Shown here one piece after another: positions 1 through 5,273 of a DNA stretch of 5,541 bases. Under the pieces are notes generated by a model, which was not told the origin of the DNA, did not search any database, and saw nothing but the letters and a program-made list of their open reading frames with translations. Position numbers and translations under genes: made by a program. Positions within the stretch are counted from its first letter, which is position 1. Each line of letters opens with the position of its first letter. Location: assembly GCA_031254635.1 (NCBI GenBank), contig JAIRUB010000042.1, forward strand, positions 1-5,541. Direction: 5' to 3'. Source of the stretch: Prevotellaceae bacterium (lineage in GTDB: Bacteria > Bacteroidota > Bacteroidia > Bacteroidales > UBA932).

Positions 1-1
1 G

Positions 2-128
2 TGTCCGTTTCAATTTGACAATGCAAAAATATGAATAAACAAAGACAAAAATAAACCTTGGCAAATTTTCAGCCTGAAATTTGACCTCTTGAAACAAAGT
101 CCTATCAAAACAGCCTGAAATTTGACCT
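2..128. repeat. Direct repeats, possible remnant of an IS21-family insertion sequence end
   Basis: An 18-bp sequence, CAGCCTGAAATTTGACCT, occurs identically at 70-87 and 111-128 (41-bp period). A related shorter copy, TTTCAATTTGAC, lies at 8-19 directly after TGTCCG at 2-7. A terminus beginning TGT followed by several spaced internal copies ending in TTTGACC is the arrangement known for IS21-family ends, so this may be a left terminus whose transposase genes are gone. That link is from memory of the family and is not proven. No istA or istB fragment is visible, and the lipid kinase gene ends at 200, so a complete element cannot lie to the right. The whole 1-199 stretch contains no convincing gene, and it is the region just downstream of the kinase stop codon. 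Confidence 0.35.
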
Positions 129-199
129 ATACGCCCAATTCTTAATTCTATTACTGATAAGCATAGCAGCAACAAATTGCGGTATAGAAAAAGAAAAAA

Positions 200-1072
200 T
201 CACCTTATCACTGTCAAAATTGATGGCACCACCTTGATTCCTATTTCCCTGCCCATAGTAGCCGATTCACCATCGAAGTGTACATAGTCGTCCTTAGCTC
301 GAATAATACTGATATTTTTACCTCTAAATGATTCCACCGTCCATGCTTTATGTAGCGATTTAGTGAATAAGCGTATGAATATCGAAGGCGCATTAAGATA
401 CGCATTCCCTTTCACAATGACCACATCTAACCATCCATCGCCGATATCGGCGAGCGGAGCAATATGAACATTGTTGCCCCATTGCGAAGCGTTGGCAAAG
501 GTAATCAGATAAGCCTTGCGGTTGAAATGCCTTCCATCAATTTCAATACTATATTTGCGCGGTCTGTATTGTACTATTTTTTTGGAGGATAAGCAAACAT
601 AATTGAATAGTCCCCGTTTTCCTTTTGCATTGAAAAGATTTCCGATAAGCGCATCGAATCCAACACCTGCCGTCACAAAAAATATTTTTCCATTAATCGC
701 ACCTGCATCTATAACTTGAGTTTTGCCGGTTTTGAGTACTTCAACAGCTTTCTTGTAATTCATAGAAATATGCAGATGGCGGGCTAAGCCATTGCCTGAG
801 CCCATGGGAATAATGCCCAGCGCGGTTTTGCTGTTCATAAGCCCGCGGGCTACCTCATTAACGGTGCCATCGCCGCCGACAGCTACCACAATAACAAATT
901 CTTTTTTGGCAAAATAAAGCGCCTGCTCGTATCCATCGCCTGCGCAACGTGTAGTGTACATCGTGAGTTCATAATCGTCCGACAAACCAAATACTTTTTC
1001 GATATAAGCCCATATGGACTCTTTGTTTTTCGTTCCCGAAACAGGATTTATTATGAAGGCTATACGTTGCAT
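200..1072 (-). CDS. Diacylglycerol kinase family lipid kinase (YegS/DgkB-like)
   Basis: Predicted soluble or membrane-associated lipid kinase of 290 aa that transfers the ATP gamma-phosphate to a diacylglycerol- or sphingosine-like lipid. The DAGK catalytic domain is clear: NPVSG at residues 9-13, the nucleotide-binding glycine-rich GGDGTVNE at 66-73, GSGNGLARHL at 91-100, GVGFDA at 136-141, and the C-terminal FDGES at 266-270 that closes the second beta-sandwich domain. Length matches the family's usual 290-310 aa, and it ends in TGA. The ATG at 1072 is immediately before the conserved first beta strand, so the start is well placed. It lies 13 bp after the stop of the upstream small membrane protein and is most likely translated from the same mRNA. 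The exact lipid substrate cannot be read from the sequence: bacterial members include phosphatidylglycerol kinases (YegS) and diacylglycerol recyclers (DgkB). The family call is secure, the substrate is not. Confidence 0.93.
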   Translation of the reverse strand: MQRIAFIINPVSGTKNKESIWAYIEKVFGLSDDYELTMYTTRCAGDGYEQALYFAKKEFVIVVAVGGDGTVNEVARGLMNSKTALGIIPMGSGNGLARHLHISMNYKKAVEVLKTGKTQVIDAGAINGKIFFVTAGVGFDALIGNLFNAKGKRGLFNYVCLSSKKIVQYRPRKYSIEIDGRHFNRKAYLITFANASQWGNNVHIAPLADIGDGWLDVVIVKGNAYLNAPSIFIRLFTKSLHKAWTVESFRGKNISIIRAKDDYVHFDGESATMGREIGIKVVPSILTVIR

Positions 1073-1085
1073 TACACTAAGATAA

Positions 1086-1601
1086 TTATTTTTGTATTAA
1101 AAGAGCTTGTGCTTCTGCTTTTAATACTTTGATTGCCATTGATGTTGATGATGACTCGGCGACAGCCAATTCAATGATTTTTTTCGATAAGGCTATAGCC
1201 GGTTCCTCCGGCTGCAACTCCATTGCTGCTCGATTGATTAAAGCGCTAACCTCGTTACGGGCAGTAGTTAGGTAATTCCAAGCCTCGCTGCTTACATATA
1301 TTTGTTGGGTATAATTGTGTTCCATCTCTGCCCTGATGGCTCCAAGTAACAATAGCTGTAAATCAGAGACGCTACCGTTTTGTCCTACATAGCGCATCAC
1401 CAATTCCGAGGGAGTAATCCGCTCCATCAGCATAATTAATCGTTCATAAGCCTGCAAACGAAGGGGAGAAAAATCGTTTTTTGGGACAGACATACTAATC
1501 GGTTTTTGCTTCTTTTTAGGGTGAAAAAAAGTGAAATAGCCGGCTAATATTACAAATATGACGGCTGAAATCAATATGATAGTTGAGAGGTCAATGTTCA
1601 T
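1086..1601 (-). CDS. Membrane-anchored protein of unknown function, Bacteroidota-type
   Basis: A 171-aa protein with one N-terminal hydrophobic segment (about residues 7-26) followed by a basic stretch KKKQK at 29-33. By the positive-inside rule, the remaining ~140 residues should face the cytoplasm. That part is predicted mostly helical and contains the segment LRLQAYERLIMLMERI (47-62), then a region near IYVSSEAWNYL (101-111), and an alanine-rich C-terminal helix. I believe it belongs to a Bacteroidota-restricted family of hypothetical proteins (perhaps the one Pfam calls DUF7935), but I cannot confirm this and assign no function. There are no catalytic motifs, cysteines or export-cleavage site. 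It starts with ATG 73 bp from the divergent mltG start, ends in TAA, and is the first gene of an operon with the lipid kinase 13 bp downstream. Its position beside a lipid kinase and a murein transglycosylase is compatible with an envelope role, but that is inference. Confidence 0.8.
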   Translation of the reverse strand: MNIDLSTIILISAVIFVILAGYFTFFHPKKKQKPISMSVPKNDFSPLRLQAYERLIMLMERITPSELVMRYVGQNGSVSDLQLLLLGAIRAEMEHNYTQQIYVSSEAWNYLTTARNEVSALINRAAMELQPEEPAIALSKKIIELAVAESSSTSMAIKVLKAEAQALLIQK

Positions 1602-1615
1602 TGTGCAGATTATTT

Positions 1616-1647
1616 TTACAAAAATAAGATTTTTTTTTGTAATTTTG
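1616..1647 (+). promoter_or_regulatory. Promoter for mltG
   Basis: TAATTTTG at 1640-1647 is a perfect TAnnTTTG -7 box. A weak -33 element, TTAC, lies at 1616-1619, 20 bp upstream. Transcription would begin near 1654, about 20 nt before the ATG at 1675. The two elements sit inside an 8-bp inverted repeat, TTACAAAA (1616-1623) and TTTTGTAA (1643-1650), shared with the divergent promoter. Confidence 0.5.
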
Positions 1648-1650
1648 TAA
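1619..1650 (-). promoter_or_regulatory. Promoter for the small membrane protein / lipid kinase operon
   Basis: On the minus strand, TATTTTTG (plus positions 1619-1626) is a perfect match to the Bacteroidota -7 consensus TAnnTTTG. A weak -33 element, TTAC (1647-1650; consensus TTTG), lies 20 bp upstream. The predicted start of transcription falls near 1612, leaving a leader of roughly 10 nt before the ATG at 1601. It overlaps the oppositely oriented mltG promoter. Confidence 0.5.
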
Positions 1651-1674
1651 TTTAATAGCAGGATAAATACCCTT

Positions 1675-2727
1675 ATGAAAAAATATTTTGAGCAATTGAA
1701 TATTTGGCATACTTGTTTTGTGTTAGGATTATTGCTGTTTATAGCAGTAGTGGGGATACGGTATTATAGATTGTATAACCGTCCTAATGTGCTGGTAGAA
1801 GGTTCTGCTGCTTATCTGTATATTCCTACAGGCGCCACAATGGAGCAAGTGTTGGATAGTCTTCGTAAAATGCAGGTATTGAGAGTAGAAAACCGCTTTA
1901 TAACTGCCGCTAAAGGCAAAAAGTATGCGAATAGCATATATCCTGGTCGTTATAAACTCACTAACGGTATGACTAATGCCGCTTTGTTGAATAAACTGAC
2001 CCGCGCTTTGCAAGACCCTGTGCGTATGACCTTATCGGGAAATATCCGCTCTAACGAACGTTTGGCTGTTTTATTATCGCGTTACGTAGAAACCGACTCG
2101 GCAAAAATCTTACTTACGCTGAACGATTCGACTATTGCAACCGGCTACGGCTTTACCCCTGCAACCATTATGGGCATGTTTATTCCGAATACTTATGAGG
2201 TATATTGGAATACTGCGCCGGAAGCCTTGTTGAAACGCATAAAGCGAGAGTACGATAACTTTTGGACGGGTGCACGGAAAAATAAGGCGAAAACTTTGAA
2301 TCTTTCTCCACAAGAAGTTACAATATTGGCATCTATTGTATATGAAGAAAGTTTAAAAAATGATGAGATGCCGTGCATTGCTGGCGTTTATATCAATCGT
2401 TTGAAGAAAAAGATGACTTTGGATGCCGACCCTACCCTGAAATTTGCTGCCGGTGATTTTACGCTCCGGCGAGTACTCGGCAGGCATAAATTCATTGATT
2501 CTCCTTACAATACCTACAAGTATGCGGGGCTTCCTCCAGGGCCTATATGCGTGCCTCCACCTGTAGCTATTGATGCCGTACTGAATTATGAACGGCACGA
2601 CTACCTCTATTTTTGCGCTAAACCCGATTTAAGCGGCTACCACGATTTTGCCAAAACCTTGTCGCAGCACAACCAAAATGCCCGAAATTACCATCAGATG
2701 CTGAACAAAAACCGGATTTACAGATAA
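1675..2727 (+). CDS. mltG: Endolytic murein transglycosylase MltG
   Basis: Inner-membrane lytic transglycosylase that cuts nascent peptidoglycan strands and is thought to set glycan length by terminating synthesis. The 350-aa protein has a short cytoplasmic N-terminus, one membrane anchor (about residues 12-30) and a periplasmic YceG/MltG domain. The N-terminal LysM-like subdomain spans roughly 45-115, with PTGATMEQVLDSL at 51-63 and YPGRYKL at 89-95. The catalytic part carries GMFIPNTYEVYW (167-178), LASIVYEES (218-226), VYINRLKKKMTLDADPTL (238-255), SPYNTYKYAGLPPGPI (276-291) and GYHDFAKTLSQHN (321-333). By alignment with the E. coli motif ASIVEKET, the catalytic glutamate is most likely Glu225. 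Length is typical for the family and the gene ends in TAA. It is monocistronic as seen: the next gene downstream is convergent. The ATG directly precedes the anchor helix, supporting the start. Confidence 0.95.
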   Translation: MKKYFEQLNIWHTCFVLGLLLFIAVVGIRYYRLYNRPNVLVEGSAAYLYIPTGATMEQVLDSLRKMQVLRVENRFITAAKGKKYANSIYPGRYKLTNGMTNAALLNKLTRALQDPVRMTLSGNIRSNERLAVLLSRYVETDSAKILLTLNDSTIATGYGFTPATIMGMFIPNTYEVYWNTAPEALLKRIKREYDNFWTGARKNKAKTLNLSPQEVTILASIVYEESLKNDEMPCIAGVYINRLKKKMTLDADPTLKFAAGDFTLRRVLGRHKFIDSPYNTYKYAGLPPGPICVPPPVAIDAVLNYERHDYLYFCAKPDLSGYHDFAKTLSQHNQNARNYHQMLNKNRIYR

Positions 2728-2730
2728 TAA

Positions 2731-2778
2731 GCCAATGAGCCAATAAATCAATGTGATAATGAGCCAATGAGGTAATAT
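2731..2778. repeat. Octameric intergenic tandem repeat, six units
   Basis: Starting 3 bp after the mltG stop codon, the sequence can be cut into consecutive 8-mers: gccaatga, gccaataa, atcaatgt, gataatga, gccaatga, ggtaatat. Every unit carries AAT at positions 4-6, and the consensus is roughly gNYAATgW. An 11-bp copy AATGAGCCAAT recurs at 2734-2744 and 2758-2768 as a consequence of the period. AT-rich octamer arrays of this kind are, to my knowledge, common between genes in Bacteroidota. No coding potential is evident. Confidence 0.6.
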
Positions 2779-2789
2779 ATTATCACATT
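2750..2789. terminator. 11-bp perfect inverted repeat, possible bidirectional terminator
   Basis: AATGTGATAAT (2750-2760) is perfectly complementary to ATTATCACATT (2779-2789) across an 18-nt loop. It sits between the convergent mltG and response regulator genes, 23 bp past the mltG stop, where a shared terminator would be expected. Against this, the stem is AT-rich and weak and no run of T follows on either strand. The symmetry may simply come from an inverted octamer unit at the edge of the repeat array. Confidence 0.3.
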
Positions 2790-2810
2790 ATTCGGAAATT
2801 TTATTTACTG

Positions 2811-2880
2811 AATAGCCCCAAGTCGGTGCAAATCGGTGGCTGTATGAAAGCAGCAGCGACTAAAAAGAACGAGGAGTAAT
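2811..2880 (+). other. Intergenic stretch with weak resemblance to a cobalamin riboswitch core
   Basis: Within GAATAGCCCCAAGTCGGTGC (2810-2829) and the next bases, the string GGTGCAAATC (2825-2834) matches the most conserved cobalamin-riboswitch segment exactly. It is preceded by AATAG and followed by CTGT (2840-2843) and GCAGCAGCGA (2850-2859), placed roughly where that RNA has its CnG and CCGCaaCTG motifs. The invariant GGGAA and the second C of TCC are missing, and no gene on this strand follows. If the likeness is real, this is a degenerate remnant. Chance similarity is the more likely explanation. The rest of the stretch up to the response regulator stop at 2939 shows nothing I can name. 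Confidence 0.15.
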
Positions 2881-2938
2881 AGCGATTTATGAGTGATGAG
2901 CTGTAGATTTGATTATTTTAATCTCTTAGCCACTTTCC

Positions 2939-4264
2939 CTAAAGTTCTATCCCATATTGGTGCATCTTGTTATAGAGGGTTTTGCGGTCAATTTGTAAGA
3001 TACGGGCAGCTTCTGTTTTATTTCCATTGGCACGGCGCAGAGCGGTCTCTATCAATTCCCGCTCATTTTCTGGACGCAAAGGCTTAACTGTCTCTATACG
3101 ATTTTTTAGAGATGGAGCTGATAAGAGTGGCAAATTGTCGGGAGTAATCATAGTACCTGTTGTAAAAAGCGCTGCACGTCTTATCACGTTACGCAGTTCA
3201 CGCAGATTCCCATTCCACATATAATCGTCTAATATCTGCAAAGTCTCTTTAGAAATCCCTTGAATAATTTTTCCTAATTCAGCATTCGCTTCTCGTAGAA
3301 AATGCTCCGCAAATAAGGGAATATCATCTTTCCGTTCGCGCAGTGGTGGCACAGTTATCGAAAATTCATTCAAACGATAATACAAGTCTTCGCGGAATCG
3401 TCCGTCGGCAATTGCCTGCTCCAAATCATCGTTGGTAGCTACGATAATCCGAACATCCACGGAAATATCGGAAGCTGCACCCACAGGCCGCACCTTCTTT
3501 TCCTGCAAAGCCCTCAGCAATTGCATCTGCACTTCGTAGGGAAGGTTACCTACCTCATCTAAGAAAATCGTGCCTCCATTGGCCTGCTCAAAAACGCCTT
3601 TCGTATCAGCAATAGCCGAAGTAAAGGAGCCTTTCAGGTGACCGAATAGTTCGCTAGGCGCCAAGTCACGCGAAAGGCCTCCGCAGTCCACTGCAATAAA
3701 CGGAGCACCACGACGGTCGCTCAACTCATGAATCTGATGGGCTACATATTCTTTGCCTATTCCGCTTTCGCCAAAAATCAACACCGACATACGCGTAGGC
3801 GCTACCATTTGTACCATTTCTAACAATTTCTTCGCAACATAATTTTTCCCCACCACCATGCCGTAGCGCGATTCCTTTTCTTTTAAAATTGGTACAGGTG
3901 CATGTTTGGCTTGGATAGCTTGTTCTATTTTCTGTTTAAGGATAGATGGATTTACAGGTTTTTCCAAAAAATCAAAAGCGCCAAGTTTAATAGCCGACAC
4001 AGCGCTTTGTATTTCCGCATAACCTGTCATAATAATTACAGGAAGCGCTGTCATCCGTTCTTTTATCCATGCCAGCAACATAATGCCATCGCCATCGGGT
4101 AAGCGAAGGTCGGACAAGACCAAATTAAAATCGTTTTTGTGCAATTCTTTCTTCGCCTGCTCCACGCCGGATAACAACAATGCTTCAAAACCGTTTTTGT
4201 CGAACCAGTTTTTCAACATGGCGCCAAAGGCTGCATCATCTTCTACAATAAGTATTTTACACAT
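2939..4264 (-). CDS. Sigma-54-dependent response regulator (NtrC family, Fis-type HTH)
   Basis: A phosphorylation-controlled transcriptional activator of 441 aa. Receiver domain (1-120): acidic pocket EDD at 8-10, phospho-acceptor Asp52 in LSDLRLPDGDG, Thr80 and Lys102 (FLEKP). AAA+ sigma-54-activating domain (about 135-365): Walker A GESGIGKE at 165-172, sigma-54-contact loop GSFTSA at 212-217 (canonical GAFTGA), Walker B FLDEVGNL at 234-241, and arginine-finger region RFREDLYYRL at 289-298. The C-terminal Fis-type helix-turn-helix, NKTEAARILQIDRKTLYNKM, spans 415-434. The ATG at 4264 is preferred over an in-frame TTG at 4285: the receiver begins directly after it, and the TTG lies inside the promoter -7 box. 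The gene ends in TAG, with a TAA seven codons on. No sensor kinase gene is adjacent in the window, so its signal and targets are unknown. The upstream CDF gene reads in the same direction, but an intervening promoter suggests separate expression. Confidence 0.95.
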   Translation of the reverse strand: MCKILIVEDDAAFGAMLKNWFDKNGFEALLLSGVEQAKKELHKNDFNLVLSDLRLPDGDGIMLLAWIKERMTALPVIIMTGYAEIQSAVSAIKLGAFDFLEKPVNPSILKQKIEQAIQAKHAPVPILKEKESRYGMVVGKNYVAKKLLEMVQMVAPTRMSVLIFGESGIGKEYVAHQIHELSDRRGAPFIAVDCGGLSRDLAPSELFGHLKGSFTSAIADTKGVFEQANGGTIFLDEVGNLPYEVQMQLLRALQEKKVRPVGAASDISVDVRIIVATNDDLEQAIADGRFREDLYYRLNEFSITVPPLRERKDDIPLFAEHFLREANAELGKIIQGISKETLQILDDYMWNGNLRELRNVIRRAALFTTGTMITPDNLPLLSAPSLKNRIETVKPLRPENERELIETALRRANGNKTEAARILQIDRKTLYNKMHQYGIEL

Positions 4265-4282
4265 TATTCCCAATTTAATGTA

Positions 4283-4314
4283 CAAAGATACATTTTTTTA
4301 GCTAATTTCCGAAA
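4283..4314 (-). promoter_or_regulatory. Promoter for the response regulator gene
   Basis: On the minus strand, TATCTTTG (4283-4290) matches the Bacteroidota -7 box TAnnTTTG perfectly. TTTC (4311-4314) stands 20 bp upstream as a near-match to the -33 TTTG. Transcription should begin near 4276, giving a leader of about 12 nt before the ATG at 4264. This is the best promoter in the window, and it argues against translation starting at the TTG at 4285. Confidence 0.6.
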
Positions 4315-4329
4315 TCTTTATAAAATTCC

Positions 4330-5235
4330 TTATTCTTTATAGGGCTCTATATGTATAATTACGTGAGTAGTAGTGCTATAATAATTTTTTAACTTCATTT
4401 CTATATCCGTAATTATTTGGTGCGCTTCCTATAGCGGAATAGCGCCGTCCATTCTAATGTGAAATTCAATGGCATAGGAGTTTCCTATTTTTCGGGTACG
4501 CAGGTTATGCAGGTCGCTTACCTGTTCAAATTCATTCACCATATTTTCGATTTCCCGTTCTATCTTTTCGGGCAAGGATCTTTCCATTAATTCATCCATG
4601 CTGGGCTTTATTAGGCGCAAGGCGACCCATATAATAAAGTAGCTTACCACCAAAGCCGCTATGGGGTCTAAAACCGTCCATTTTTCGCCCAGCAGTATAG
4701 CCCCTCCAATACCAATAGCAACGCCTATCGACGACAGCCCATCGCTGCGGTGGTGCCATGCGTTGGCAACAAGCGCAGTCGATTGCAACTTCTTTCCTTC
4801 AATAACGGTGTACCAATATAGTGCTTCCTTCAGCACAATAGACACAAGGGCTGCCACTAAGGCCAACATTCCCGGCGATGGCAAAATTTCGCCCTTAATT
4901 ACACGTATGATATCACTTGCCCCATTCCAAGCAATGCCTGCTCCCACCAACAGCAAGATAAGCCCGATGATGAGTGTGGCAAAGGTTTCGAATTTGCCAT
5001 GGCCGTACCTGTGGTTCTTATCTTTGGGCTAGTTAGCAATACGGACAAAAATCAGAATAATGAAATCGGTAACAAAATCGGATAAGGTATGAACGGCATC
5101 GGCAATCATAGCAGCGCTATTGCCTACAATACCTGCAACAAATTTAAATATTAACAACAGACAGTTTAATACTGCCCCTACAATGGTTATCTTATAAATT
5201 CCCCGCTCGCGTTGTTTAATAGATATATCGCTCAT
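4330..5235 (-). pseudogene. Cation diffusion facilitator transporter, interrupted by two in-frame TAG codons
   Basis: A membrane exporter of divalent metals (Zn, Fe or similar, against protons) of the CDF family, FieF-like. Read through the ambers, the frame is 301 codons, the usual family length, ending in TAA at 4330-4332. TAG occurs at codon 69 (5029-5031) and codon 269 (4429-4431), with no frameshift. Codons 1-68 encode helices 1-2 with the metal pair His49/Asp53 (HTLSD). After the first amber comes the conserved loop PKDKNHRYGHGKFE (70-83), then helices 3-6 with the second metal pair His161/Asp165 (HHRSD). The cytoplasmic C-terminal domain contains DLHNLRTRK (241-249) and HIRMDG (259-264). 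The second amber precedes EAH (270-272) and the terminal HVIIHIEP (291-298), which carries metal-binding histidines of the dimer domain. Without readthrough the products are a 68-aa fragment and, at best, a 3'-truncated piece from an internal start. It may be a recent pseudogene, a readthrough gene or a sequencing artefact. It lies 23 bp after lpxH. Confidence 0.85.
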
Positions 5236-5242
5236 AATTGTA

Positions 5243-5273
5243 TGAAAATATTTTCTTTTTAACGTAATTCAAA
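5243..5273 (-). promoter_or_regulatory. Possible internal promoter before the CDF gene
   Basis: On the minus strand, TTTG (5270-5273, inside the last codons of the lpxH-like gene) is followed after 19 bp by TATTTTCA (5243-5250), an imperfect TAnnTTTG box. The predicted transcription start would fall almost at the CDF ATG (5235), giving a nearly leaderless mRNA. This would let the transporter be expressed apart from lpxH, but the imperfect -7 box keeps the call weak. Confidence 0.25.

Noticed and set aside
15..43. TTGACA at 15-20 as a sigma-70 -35 box
   Set aside because: No matching -10 element lies at the proper distance, Bacteroidota promoters use a different consensus, and no plus-strand gene follows.
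70..128. Two spaced 18-bp repeats as a possible CRISPR array
   Set aside because: There are only two exact units with a 23-bp gap, the repeat is shorter than usual, no third unit follows at the same period, and no cas gene is visible.
2905..2924. Small hairpin AGATT/AATCT near the response regulator 3' end as its terminator
   Set aside because: The five-bp AT-rich stem has no stable GC pairs and no T-run in the right place, so it is indistinguishable from chance.
4265..4285. Alternative TTG start adding seven residues to the response regulator
   Set aside because: The TTG lies within the -7 promoter box TATCTTTG. The receiver domain begins immediately after the ATG at 4264, so the shorter start is preferred.
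4661..5032. A 123-codon open frame on the plus strand, opposite the CDF gene
   Set aside because: It is antisense to a frame with full CDF-family conservation, its product has no recognisable domain, and it has no promoter or neighbour that would support it.
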